Made by a program: the position numbers and the translations under genes. Shown here in pieces: positions 46,523 to 55,391 of a DNA stretch of 64,000 nt (its first letter is position 1; the number at the start of each line of letters is the position of its first letter). The DNA is taken from positions 79,925 through 143,924 of the forward strand of contig NZ_MZMU01000026.1 in the NCBI RefSeq assembly GCF_004123835.1, read 5' to 3'. Below the pieces are notes generated by a model. It saw only the letters and a list, made by a program, of their open reading frames with translations. It ran no database searches and had not been told where the DNA came from. The stretch is from Rhizobium leguminosarum (GTDB lineage Bacteria > Pseudomonadota > Alphaproteobacteria > Rhizobiales > Rhizobiaceae).

Positions 46523-46615
46523 TTCATTCTCCAATCTCGCCGGATACAAGGTCCGGCAGCTTGTAGCGTTTGGGCAATTATCTTGCCCCTTATGTAAGAG
46601 GCCAAAAGGGACTTT

Positions 46616-47833
46616 TCAGCCCGATTGGCAAGCGGAAATTTGCGTTTCCGCAAGTTTTGACACGGGGCAACCCGCCTCGCCAGACAACCTTCGCCGGGAG
46701 GCGATCTTTGCGAAAGCCGCAATCGCCCTGTCGATATCCTCTTCCGTCGTCGAAAAGCCGAGCGAGATGCGCAGTGCTCCGAGCTTGGCGTCACGGCCCA
46801 TCGCCGTCAGCACATGGCTTTCGCCGAGCCGGCCGGATGAGCAGGCAGAGCCTGCAGAAAGGGCAACGCCTTCGAGATCGAAGGCGATCTGCCCGGTCTC
46901 AGCCTTCAGCCCCGGCAGGGTGAAGAAGATCGTATTGGCGACGCGCCCGCCACCCTCGCCGTGGATCATCACATCGGCAGCCGCCTCACGCATGCCGGCT
47001 TCCAGCCGCTCGCGCAGCGCGCTGATTGCCGCATTGCGCGCCTCGAGTTCGTCGGCCGCGGCTTCAGCTGCCGCGCCGAAGCCGATCAGCGCCAGCGAAT
47101 TCTGTGTCCCTGAGCGGTGACCCCGCTCCTGTCCGCCGCCCTGGATCAGCGGCCTGGGCATCAGCGCTTCGCCCTGCGCAATGAGCGCGCCGGCACCCTT
47201 CGGCCCGCCGATCTTGTGCGAGGAAACGATCATGAAGTCGGCACCGATCCGATTGATATCGAGCGCGATGCGGCCGGCCGCCTGCACGGCGTCGACGACG
47301 AAGAGCCCGCCATGGGCGTGGACGATCTTTGCCGCCGCCTCGACCGGCTGGACAATGCCCGTCTCGTTATTGACGAGCATGACGGCGACCATCGGCAGGC
47401 CGGCGGCCTTGTCATGCACATCGAGCAGGAGGCCGAGCGCATCGAGATCGACGATGCCGGCTTCCGTCACCGGGATCTCCGTCATCTTCTCCTTGGCGAA
47501 ACGGCCGCCTTCGCGCACGGCCGGATGTTCGATCGCCGAAAAATAAAGCTGGCCGAGCCGGAGCGGCGTGCGGCCCATGCGGAAATCCGGCGTCAGCACC
47601 AGGTTGGCCGCCTCGGTTGCGCCGCTGGTAAAGACCACATTGCCGGCATCGGTGCCGACCAGTGCCGCCACCTTGCGTCGTGCGCCTTCGATCGCAGCGC
47701 GGGCGGCACGCCCTTCGCCGTGAACGGAATTTGGATTGCCGAAAATGTCGATGGCGCGCATGATCGCCGCGCGTGCTGCGGGGTGCAGCGGCGCTGTGGC
47801 GTTCCAGTCGAGATAAAGGCGTGGCGGCGCCAT
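46616..47833 (-). CDS. NifS/IscS-type cysteine desulfurase
   Basis: The 405-residue group I cysteine desulfurase has the PLP lysine in SSHKIGGPKGAGALI and the flexible active cysteine loop ALSAGSACSSGRLG. It is a second desulfurase beside SufS; in alphaproteobacteria it leads the suf operon. It ends 93 bases before sufB. No IscR-type regulator gene is next to it in this window. Confidence 0.9.
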   Translation of the reverse strand: MAPPRLYLDWNATAPLHPAARAAIMRAIDIFGNPNSVHGEGRAARAAIEGARRKVAALVGTDAGNVVFTSGATEAANLVLTPDFRMGRTPLRLGQLYFSAIEHPAVREGGRFAKEKMTEIPVTEAGIVDLDALGLLLDVHDKAAGLPMVAVMLVNNETGIVQPVEAAAKIVHAHGGLFVVDAVQAAGRIALDINRIGADFMIVSSHKIGGPKGAGALIAQGEALMPRPLIQGGGQERGHRSGTQNSLALIGFGAAAEAAADELEARNAAISALRERLEAGMREAAADVMIHGEGGGRVANTIFFTLPGLKAETGQIAFDLEGVALSAGSACSSGRLGESHVLTAMGRDAKLGALRISLGFSTTEEDIDRAIAAFAKIASRRRLSGEAGCPVSKLAETQISACQSG

Positions 47834-47958
47834 GATCTTCAGTCCTGCGCTTGACGAGCTTGCTTCAGCATCCGCGGTTCATTTTTCTTGAAATTTCCGC
47901 CGGGCTTGCCTTATGACACATTCCACGATGCGTGGATCGCCATGCAAGTTTCGAATTG

Positions 47959-48010
47959 TTCTAAACTGCGTTTTAGAAAAGCTGACAACACTAGTCAAGT
48001 CATGTTGTCA
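47959..48010. promoter_or_regulatory. Two dyads upstream of a hydrolase gene
   Basis: TTCTAAA/TTTAGAA (47959-47978, 6-nt spacer) and TGACAACA/TGTTGTCA (47983-47990 and 48003-48010, 12-nt spacer) lie in the gap between the nifS-like start and the ATG of the hydrolase. They could be operators; no regulator is next to them. Confidence 0.4.
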
Positions 48011-48050
48011 TCCAACGCAGCGCGAACGCGAAATAAAACCCGGAGTACCA

Positions 48051-48728
48051 ATGCCCGAAGTTATTTTCAACGGCCCAGCCGGCCGACTTGAAGGCCGCTA
48101 CCAGCCCTCCAAGGAAAAAAGCGCGCCCATTGCCCTGATTCTGCATCCGCATCCGCAGTTCGGCGGCACGATGAACAATCAGATCGTCTACCAGCTCTTC
48201 TACATGTTCCAGAAGCGCGGGTTCACGACGCTGCGCTTCAATTTCCGGGGAATCGGCCGCAGCCAGGGTGAATTCGACCACGGCGCCGGCGAACTCTCGG
48301 ATGCCGCCTCGGCGCTCGACTGGGTGCAGAGCCTGCATCCTGATTCCAAGACCTGTTGGGTCGCCGGTTATTCCTTCGGCTCCTGGATAGGCATGCAGCT
48401 CCTGATGCGCCGGCCGGAGATCGAAGGCTTCATGTCGATCTCGCCGCAGCCGAACACCTACGACTTCTCGTTCCTGGCGCCCTGCCCCTCCTCCGGCCTG
48501 ATCATCAACGGCGAGGCCGACAAGGTGGCGCCTGAGAAGGATGTCAACGGCCTTGTGGAGAAGCTGAAGACCCAGAAGGGCATCCTCATCACCCACCGCA
48601 CCGTTGCCAATGCCAACCACTTCTTCAACGGCCAGGTGGAAACGCTGATGGGCGAATGCGAGGATTATCTCGACCGTCGCCTCAACGGCGAACTGGTGCC
48701 GGAACCGGCCGCCAAGCGCATCCGCTGA
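48051..48728 (+). CDS. Alpha/beta hydrolase (COG2945-like)
   Basis: The 225-residue protein has LILHPHPQFGGTMNN at its oxyanion region, the FRGIGRSQGEFD segment and the nucleophile GYSFGSW, with His at NANHFF near the C-terminus. This is the PRK-type small hydrolase family close to dienelactone-hydrolase-like proteins, with no known substrate. ATG 48051 follows CGGAG. Confidence 0.82.
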   Translation: MPEVIFNGPAGRLEGRYQPSKEKSAPIALILHPHPQFGGTMNNQIVYQLFYMFQKRGFTTLRFNFRGIGRSQGEFDHGAGELSDAASALDWVQSLHPDSKTCWVAGYSFGSWIGMQLLMRRPEIEGFMSISPQPNTYDFSFLAPCPSSGLIINGEADKVAPEKDVNGLVEKLKTQKGILITHRTVANANHFFNGQVETLMGECEDYLDRRLNGELVPEPAAKRIR

Positions 48729-48871
48729 CACCGCAAATCTCGGCCTTGTGGATGCTTTGACGGCCCGGAACACAACCGGGCCGGCTGTGCCGGAACAGAT
48801 CACCTATCGTGTTGCATTCCATGTTGCAGTGCGGTAGGTTCCTCGCGATCCTAACAAAAGCGAGGTCCGCA

Positions 48872-50044
48872 ATGACCAAGTCGTTCGGGGAAGTCCTGGA
48901 TAAGTATAGGGGAATTGGTCCGGGGTTCGATTTTCTTCGAATAGGGCTCGCCTTTTCCATCGTGCTGACCCATTCCTTTTTATTAACCGACAACAATGAC
49001 TTCATCAGGGGGTCAGTATTCTGGTTTACTGAATACGCTCTTGTTCCGATGTTCTTCGCTTTGAGCGGATTTCTGATCGCCGGCAGCGCCCAGCGCCTGA
49101 GCCTTCGGAATTTTCTGATCAACCGAGGCTTGCGCATCGTCCCGGCCCTGGCTGTCGATATCGTCGTTTGTTCGCTGATCATCGGGCCGATCATTACGGT
49201 CGTTTACCACTCCGAATATTTTACCGATCAGCGGTTTTTCAAATACTTCCTGAATATCGTCGGCTGGATCCATTACGAGCTGCCGGGCGTCTTCCAGGAT
49301 AATCCGAGCCAGCGCGTCAACGGCGCTCTCTGGACGGTTCCCTGGGAAATCTTCTGCTACATCATCATGTCGTTCCTGATGATCACCGCCATCGTGAAGA
49401 CGCGCTACAAGCTGCTCGCGGTGACGATCGCCTACATCGTCATCGGTCTTATCGTGCAGAAGATGCCCTATCTGTTGCCGGGCTCAATCAAGCCGATCGC
49501 TCGCTTCCTGTTCATGAGCCGCGGCTCCCAGCTGATAACGGCCTTCATGATGGGCATCGTCGTCTTTCAGTTCAAAGCGGTCATTCCGCATTCCCGCTGG
49601 CTGTTCGCCGCCGCCTGTCTGGTTTGCCTCGTCGCCATTCTGACCCTGGACAGCCGGGCAACAGAGTCGGTGCTCAACCGGCCCTTGGTCATCACCTCTC
49701 TCGTTTACATCACCGTCTTCGTCGGCCTGTCCGAGGTGCCAATTCCGGCCTTTTTCAGGAAGGGCGACTATTCCTACGGCGTCTATCTCTATCACGACCC
49801 GTTTTTGCAGATCTGGATCAGCTCGTTCCCGTCGGTTTTCCTCTATCCGAAATATGGTGCGCTGGCGCTCTATCTTGTCGGCCTGCCATCGGCTCTCGCC
49901 GTCGCGGTGCTGTCCTGGCATTTCATCGAGAAGCCGATCCTCGGCCTTCGCAAGAAATTCTCGTTCATCGCCCAGGTCAGGGGCGTCGAGGATAATCAGA
50001 CTGGGCGCGAATCCCATGTCCGGCCGGTCGCCGTAAAGAGCTAG
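48872..50044 (+). CDS. Acyltransferase 3 family membrane protein
   Basis: The 390-residue protein has about ten membrane helices. It shows FDFLRIGLAFSIVLTHSF with the catalytic His, FFALSGFLIAGS, and the later YSYGVYLYHDP region. It belongs to the group that acylates exported polysaccharides in rhizobia; the acceptor is unknown. Its stop overlaps the convergent GNAT stop (CTAG). ATG 48872 follows GCGAGGTCCGC. Confidence 0.85.
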   Translation: MTKSFGEVLDKYRGIGPGFDFLRIGLAFSIVLTHSFLLTDNNDFIRGSVFWFTEYALVPMFFALSGFLIAGSAQRLSLRNFLINRGLRIVPALAVDIVVCSLIIGPIITVVYHSEYFTDQRFFKYFLNIVGWIHYELPGVFQDNPSQRVNGALWTVPWEIFCYIIMSFLMITAIVKTRYKLLAVTIAYIVIGLIVQKMPYLLPGSIKPIARFLFMSRGSQLITAFMMGIVVFQFKAVIPHSRWLFAAACLVCLVAILTLDSRATESVLNRPLVITSLVYITVFVGLSEVPIPAFFRKGDYSYGVYLYHDPFLQIWISSFPSVFLYPKYGALALYLVGLPSALAVAVLSWHFIEKPILGLRKKFSFIAQVRGVEDNQTGRESHVRPVAVKS

Positions 50045-50568
50045 AGCCTTTCCTGCCGCATATCGGTGGTGAGTTCGAAAGCCGTGTCCAGCACTCCGTC
50101 GATCAGGATCGGCGCGCGTTCGCGCATGCCGATCTTTCTGAGGACGCGCTGCGAGGCGGCGTTTTCGGGATGCGTGAAGGCGATGAAGCCCGATGCAAAC
50201 TTCCTTTCGAAGAACCAGTCGGCAAGCGCGCTCGCCGCTTCCGTTGCCAGGCCCTTGCCCCACGCTTCCTCACGCAGAGAATAGCCAAGTTCGAATTGCT
50301 CGTTCCTGAACTTTGAAATCCCCGCACGGCCGACAAATCGACCGTCCTCGGCGAGGAGCTTGTATTTGGTCGTGCCGTCGCGCGCCTGTTCCTCGAACCA
50401 CCCGCGCAGCCGTTCCTCAGCCTTTTGGAGGCTCCACGGCACGTTGCCGGACAGATATCGGGTCGTCGCCATCGTCGAATGCAGCTGTTGCACCAGGGTC
50501 CCATCGCCTTCGTCCCACATGACGAAGGTAAGCCGTGGCGTCTTCAGTATGACCCTTTGCTCTGTCAT
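50041..50568 (-). CDS. GNAT acetyltransferase (RimJ/RimL type)
   Basis: The 175-residue protein has the RimJ-type fold (ILKTPRLTFVMWDEGD, FELGYSLREEAWGKGLATEAASALADWFF, HPENAASQRVLRKIGM); acceptors for this group range from ribosomal proteins to small molecules. It overlaps anmK by four bases at 50565-50568, so both are probably one transcript. Confidence 0.87.
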   Translation of the reverse strand: MTEQRVILKTPRLTFVMWDEGDGTLVQQLHSTMATTRYLSGNVPWSLQKAEERLRGWFEEQARDGTTKYKLLAEDGRFVGRAGISKFRNEQFELGYSLREEAWGKGLATEAASALADWFFERKFASGFIAFTHPENAASQRVLRKIGMRERAPILIDGVLDTAFELTTDMRQERL

Positions 50569-51683
50569 GGCGTTGCCAGCACCCCACCGCTGACGGGAGC
50601 CGCGACCCCTGTCGTGCCGGGGAATGTGAGCGGCAGCCCGTCCAGCGATCGGACGGCGAGGTAGGCCCAGGCCTCGGCTTCCATCGCATCGCCGTCAAAA
50701 CCCGCCTCCTCGGCCGCCAACACCCTCGAGCCCAGCCTTTCGGCCATGACTGAGAACTCTGCCATCAGAGTGGCGTTCAGCCGCCCGCCGCCGCAGACGA
50801 TATAGATCGCTGGGGTCTCGGGCAGGAAGCTGGCGGATTTGATGATCGAGGCGGCGGCGACATGCGCCAGCGTCCGGGCGCCATCTTCAAGACCCGCCTC
50901 CTCCGGCCGAAGTGGCGCAAAATCGCCGCGGTCCAGCGAACGGCGAACATTGCCGCGGAAGAACGGGCTTTGCAGATAGCGTTCCGCCAGGCTGGCCACG
51001 ACTTTGCCGCGCCCACCGATCTCGCCGCCGGGATCATAGGTTCTGCCGGTCTGCATCTCCACCCACTGGTCGATCAGCGTATTGCCCGGACCGCTGTCGA
51101 AAGCCGATATCCGGCCGTCCGTGCCGATAAAGGTCAGATTGGAGATGCCGCCGATATTGACGAAGCACGCCGCCTGTCCCTGCTGCTGGAGTTTTCCCGC
51201 GAGTGCTGCGTGATAGGCCGGCACCAGCGGCGCGCCCTGCCCGCCATGAACCATGTCGTTGGCGCGCATGTCGTAGACCACAGATATGCCGGTCCGGCGC
51301 GCCAGTTCCCCGCCGTCGCCGATCTGGATCGTCAATCCCTCATCAGGGCGATGAAGCACCGTCTGGCCATGGAAGCCGAGGATATCGACGGCATCGGCAG
51401 AAAGCTCGAAACGCTGTATGAATGCCGTAACGGCAATTGCATGCCGTGACGTCAGTTCAAGCTCGATATCGCGCAGCTCAGCCGGTCGCTGGCTTCTCTC
51501 ACTTAGCGGACGCGACAGTTCCAGCGCCCGTTTGAGCTGCCCGCGAAAATCCGCATCATAGGGCACGCCCATGAACGGCCCGCGCTCGATGAAGCCGCGG
51601 CCATCGGTCCTGATCAACGCGACGTCGATTCCGTCCATCGACGTGCCGCTCATCAGCCCGATCGCGGTCCTGATGACATCCAT
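50565..51683 (-). CDS. anmK: Anhydro-N-acetylmuramic acid kinase
   Basis: The 372-residue kinase phosphorylates anhMurNAc and opens its ring, recycling peptidoglycan. The ATP-binding GLMSGTSMDGIDVALI at the N-terminus, DILGFHGQTVLH, and FVNIGGISNLTFI are the family motifs. Start 51683 (MDVIRTAIGL) is the family start; upstream codons to 51869 are open but antisense to the tyrS leader. It is divergent from tyrS. Confidence 0.92.
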   Translation of the reverse strand: MDVIRTAIGLMSGTSMDGIDVALIRTDGRGFIERGPFMGVPYDADFRGQLKRALELSRPLSERSQRPAELRDIELELTSRHAIAVTAFIQRFELSADAVDILGFHGQTVLHRPDEGLTIQIGDGGELARRTGISVVYDMRANDMVHGGQGAPLVPAYHAALAGKLQQQGQAACFVNIGGISNLTFIGTDGRISAFDSGPGNTLIDQWVEMQTGRTYDPGGEIGGRGKVVASLAERYLQSPFFRGNVRRSLDRGDFAPLRPEEAGLEDGARTLAHVAAASIIKSASFLPETPAIYIVCGGGRLNATLMAEFSVMAERLGSRVLAAEEAGFDGDAMEAEAWAYLAVRSLDGLPLTFPGTTGVAAPVSGGVLATP

Positions 51684-51816
51684 GAGGCTTGCCTCCCATG
51701 CGATTCCCGGATGCACTTTTATAAAAACAGTGCTAAACGCGCCGCGACAGATCAACAACAACGAACTTGCGCCAAGCCCCCATGGGGTGCGGGGCAGACA
51801 CCAAGAGACGAAACCT

Positions 51817-53073
51817 ATGTCCGAGTTCAAGTCCGATTTCCTCCGCACGCTGAAAGAGCGCGGCTTCATTCATCAGATTTCCGATGAAAGCGGCCTCGAC
51901 GACCTGTTCGCCAAGGAAACCGTGACAGCCTACATCGGCTACGATCCGACAGCATCCAGTCTTCACGTCGGCCATCTGACACAAATCATGATGCTGCATT
52001 GGCTGCAGGCGACGGGCCACCGCCCGATTTCGCTGATGGGCGGCGGCACCGGTATGGTCGGCGATCCCTCTTTCAAGGAAGAGGCGCGCAAGCTGATGAC
52101 GATCGAGACGATCGAGCAGAATATCGCCTCGATCAAAAGCTGCTTTTCGAACTACCTCGATTACAGCATGCCCGGCACCGCCGCGCTGATGATCAACAAC
52201 GCCGAGTGGCTGCGCTCATTGAATTATCTGGAGTTCCTGCGCGATGTCGGCCGTCATTTCTCGGTCAACCGCATGCTGTCCTTTGACAGTGTGAAGACGC
52301 GCCTTGACCGCGAACAGTCGTTGTCCTTCCTGGAATTCAACTACATGATCCTCCAGGCCTACGATTTCGTCGAGCTTGCCAAGCGCTACGATTGCCGCCT
52401 GCAGATGGGCGGTTCAGACCAGTGGGGCAATATCGTCAACGGTATCGATCTCGGTCACCGCATGGGGACGTCGCAGCTTTACGCCCTTACCTCGCCGTTG
52501 CTGACGACGTCGTCGGGCGCCAAGATGGGCAAATCGGCTTCCGGTGCGGTCTGGCTGAATGCCGATCTGCTGCCTGTCTATGACTTCTGGCAATATTGGC
52601 GCAATACCGAGGACGCTGATGTGCCGCGCTTTCTCAAGCTCTTCACCACGTTGCCGATGGATGAAATTAGAAGGCTTTCGGCGATTGGCGGGTCGGAACT
52701 GAACGAGGTCAAGAAGATCCTGGCGACCGAAGTCACCGCGATCCTGCATGGCCGCCCGGCCGCCGAGCAGGCTGCCGAAACCGCGCGCAAAACCTTCGAG
52801 GAGGGCAGCCTCTCGGAGAACCTGCCCTCGGTCGATATCCCTGCCACCGAACTCGACGGCGGCATCGGCCTGCTGTCGCTGATCGTTCGTGCCGGCCTTG
52901 CCTCGTCGAACGGCGAAGCCCGCCGTCACGTCCAGGGCGGCGCAGTCCGCATCAACGACGAGGCGGTCAGCGACGAACGCAAGATGATCGGCAGCGGCGA
53001 AATCACCGCCGACGGCGTCATCAAGCTCTCGCTCGGCAAGAAGAAGCACATCCTGATCCGCCGCGCGGCGTAA
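51817..53073 (+). CDS. tyrS: Tyrosyl-tRNA synthetase
   Basis: The 418-residue class I synthetase has the HIGH-like HVGHLTQ near residue 48, the tyrosine site QMGGSDQWGN and KMGKSASG as the KMSKS loop; a C-terminal S4 domain (GLASSNGEARRHVQGGAVRIND) binds the tRNA. Length is normal. The ATG at 51817 (MSEFKSDF) is the family start. Confidence 0.95.
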   Translation: MSEFKSDFLRTLKERGFIHQISDESGLDDLFAKETVTAYIGYDPTASSLHVGHLTQIMMLHWLQATGHRPISLMGGGTGMVGDPSFKEEARKLMTIETIEQNIASIKSCFSNYLDYSMPGTAALMINNAEWLRSLNYLEFLRDVGRHFSVNRMLSFDSVKTRLDREQSLSFLEFNYMILQAYDFVELAKRYDCRLQMGGSDQWGNIVNGIDLGHRMGTSQLYALTSPLLTTSSGAKMGKSASGAVWLNADLLPVYDFWQYWRNTEDADVPRFLKLFTTLPMDEIRRLSAIGGSELNEVKKILATEVTAILHGRPAAEQAAETARKTFEEGSLSENLPSVDIPATELDGGIGLLSLIVRAGLASSNGEARRHVQGGAVRINDEAVSDERKMIGSGEITADGVIKLSLGKKKHILIRRAA

Positions 53074-53099
53074 GCGGTTTCAATTCCGAACCGATATCA

Positions 53100-53126
53100 A
53101 AGCCGGCGCCCGCGCCGGCTTTTTCT
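53100..53126 (+). terminator. Rho-independent terminator of tyrS
   Basis: AGCCGGCGC (53101-53109) pairs with GCGCCGGCT (53112-53120), followed by TTTTTC. Confidence 0.85.
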
Positions 53127-53134
53127 TTGCCTCG

Positions 53135-53455
53135 CTATTGGGGTCGGCGAGCAAGATCATTCAGCTCCCCGCCGGCATTCTTCGTCATCTCGTCTGGTCT
53201 CTTAAGAAGATAACCCGGCGGATCGACGCCAGAAGCGGGCTTCACCCGCGACCACCAGCTGATCGAGAAGATCGGCGGCGTCATCACCGCGTCCAGAGGA
53301 ACCATCAGGACGTGGTCGGAGCGGATGACCGCCTCTTGCGATTTCAGCCGCACGCTCTTTTCCGCAGAAAGCGAAGCGTCGGCAATCGTGACGGCCATCA
53401 TGGTGGCCGATGCGAAAGAAACTGTCCGGGCGCACTGCATCGCATCCTCCGACAT
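53135..53455 (-). CDS. Hypothetical protein, weakly supported
   Basis: The 106-residue frame (from MSEDAMQCARTVSFAS) has codon bias fairly like the chromosome but no domain I know; the + strand frame over it is less convincing. The start could also be 53518. It is between the tyrS terminator and the GH13 gene and is the only candidate in the gap. Confidence 0.4.
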   Translation of the reverse strand: MSEDAMQCARTVSFASATMMAVTIADASLSAEKSVRLKSQEAVIRSDHVLMVPLDAVMTPPIFSISWWSRVKPASGVDPPGYLLKRPDEMTKNAGGELNDLARRPQ

Positions 53456-53679
53456 TGCACCGGCCGTTGCTTGCTGGCCGGGACAGTATAGTACATCAGA
53501 CTTCCCTAAAATAGGCAAAACATCACTGCCAGATTTGTCAGCCTGGCTTGGAATCGGCTTTGTCGAGGAAGAGCCCGCGCATTTTTCTACTGCGAAGCAC
53601 CACGACCCCCATAGCGAATGCTTTATCGGAACCTTTTCCGCCCGCCGGGATTTGCGACCAGATTGGATTGGAGCCCGGC

Positions 53680-55341
53680 ATGATCAACGACCTCTGGTAT
53701 AAGAACGCTGTCATCTATTGCCTGTCCGTCGAGACTTTCATGGATGCGAACGGTGACGGCGTCGGTGATTTTCAGGGTCTGATGCGGCGCCTCGATTACC
53801 TCTCCGGCCTCGGCGTGACGGCGATCTGGCTCATGCCGTTCCAGGCGTCGCCCGGTCGCGACCACGGCTACGACGTCTCCGATTATTACAATGTCGACCC
53901 GCGCTATGGCTCGCTCGGCGATTTCGTCGAATTCACCCATGGCGCCAAGCAGCGTGGTATCCGGGTGCTGATCGATCTGGTGATCAATCACACATCCAAG
54001 GACCATCCCTGGTTCCAGGACGCCAGGAGCGATCCGCGCTCGCGCTATCGCGACTGGTATGTTTGGTCGGAGAAAAAGCCGGCGAATGCCGATCAGGGCA
54101 TGGTCTTTCCCGGTGTCCAGAAGACGACCTGGACCTATGACGACAAGGCAAAGGCCTATTATTTTCACCGCTTCTACAATCACCAGCCCGATCTCAATAC
54201 GTCGAAGCCCGAGGTGCAGGCGGAAATCCTTAAGATCATGGGCTTCTGGATCCAGCTCGGCGTCTCCGGCTTCAGGATGGATGCCGCCCCGTTCATCATC
54301 GCAACGAAAGGCGCCGACGTTACCAAGCCTGTCGAACAGTTCGATCTGCTGAGGAAATTTCGCGAATTCCTGCAGTGGCGCCTGGGCGATTCCATCATCC
54401 TGGCAGAAGCCAATATCCTGCCGCAGGACAATTTCGAATATTTCGGCGATGACGGCGACCGCATGCAGATGATGTTCAATTTCCAGGTCAATCAGGCGCT
54501 GTTTTACGCTTTCGCCAGCGCCGACACGCGGCCGCTCAAGAAGGCCATGGAGGCCACGAAACCGCGCCCGGCGACCGCGCAATGGGGCCTCTTCCTCCGC
54601 AACCATGATGAACTGGATCTCGGCCGGCTGACGGAAAAGCAACGCGGCGCGGTATTTGCCGCCTTCGGCGCTGAAAAGGACATGCAGCTTTACGACAGGG
54701 GCATTCGCCGGCGCCTGGCACCGATGCTCGGCGGCGACCACCGCAGGATCGAAATGGCCTACAGCCTGTTGTTTTCGCTGCCTGGAACGCCCGTCATTCG
54801 CTACGGCGACGAAATCGGCATGGGCGACGATTTAGGCCTGCCGGAGCGCAATTGCGCACGCACGCCGATGCAGTGGTCGACGGAACCGGAAGGCGGGTTT
54901 ACCAAAAGTGAAAAGCCTATCTCGCCCGTTATCAAGGACGGCCCCTACGGTTTCCAGCATGTCAATGTTGCCGAACAGCGGCGCGATCCCAATTCCTTGC
55001 TGAACTGGACCGAGCGGATGATCCGGATGCGCAAGGAAGCCCCTGAGATCGGCTGGGGCGACTTCTCCGTGATCGACACCGGGAATGACGGCGTGCTGGC
55101 GCTTCGTTATGACTGGCGTGGCAATTCCGTGTTGATCCTGCACTATCTCCATGCGCAGCCGGCGGAAGTGACCTTCGATACCGATAGAGGCGAAGACGGG
55201 CGACAGTTGATCGATATCGCCGACGGTGCGAGCAGTGAGGCGGACGAAAAAGGATTTCATACCGTCATGCTCGATGCATACGGCTATCGCTGGTATCGCG
55301 TCGGCGGCCTCGATTATCTCCTGAGACGGACGGAGATTTAA
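53680..55341 (+). CDS. GH13 glycosidase / trehalose synthase-like
   Basis: The 553-residue alpha-amylase-family enzyme has the TIM-barrel motifs in order: DLVINHTSKDHPWF (region I), GFRMDAAPF with the nucleophile Asp (region II), ILAEANIL with the acid Glu (III) and FLRNHDEL (IV). It resembles trehalose synthases and oligo-alpha-glucosidases; TreS has about the same length, but no maltokinase domain is attached. The product (trehalose or maltose/isomaltose cleavage) cannot be fixed. ATG 53680 follows GGATTGGAGCC. Confidence 0.85.
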   Translation: MINDLWYKNAVIYCLSVETFMDANGDGVGDFQGLMRRLDYLSGLGVTAIWLMPFQASPGRDHGYDVSDYYNVDPRYGSLGDFVEFTHGAKQRGIRVLIDLVINHTSKDHPWFQDARSDPRSRYRDWYVWSEKKPANADQGMVFPGVQKTTWTYDDKAKAYYFHRFYNHQPDLNTSKPEVQAEILKIMGFWIQLGVSGFRMDAAPFIIATKGADVTKPVEQFDLLRKFREFLQWRLGDSIILAEANILPQDNFEYFGDDGDRMQMMFNFQVNQALFYAFASADTRPLKKAMEATKPRPATAQWGLFLRNHDELDLGRLTEKQRGAVFAAFGAEKDMQLYDRGIRRRLAPMLGGDHRRIEMAYSLLFSLPGTPVIRYGDEIGMGDDLGLPERNCARTPMQWSTEPEGGFTKSEKPISPVIKDGPYGFQHVNVAEQRRDPNSLLNWTERMIRMRKEAPEIGWGDFSVIDTGNDGVLALRYDWRGNSVLILHYLHAQPAEVTFDTDRGEDGRQLIDIADGASSEADEKGFHTVMLDAYGYRWYRVGGLDYLLRRTEI

Positions 55342-55357
55342 GTCCTAAGGAGATCAC

Positions 55358-55385
55358 AAGGCCGTCCATATTCGCGTCCGGCCTT
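55358..55385. terminator. Weak stem-loop between convergent genes
   Basis: AAGGCCG (55358-55364) pairs with CGGCCTT (55379-55385) over a 14-nt loop, between the GH13 gene and the AsmA-like gene. Confidence 0.4.
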
Positions 55386-55391
55386 TCCCTG

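Noticed and set aside
53138..53491. Plus-strand frame in the tyrS-GH13 gap
   Set aside because: Composition (many Arg/His) is typical of a shadow; the minus-strand frame is more plausible though weak.
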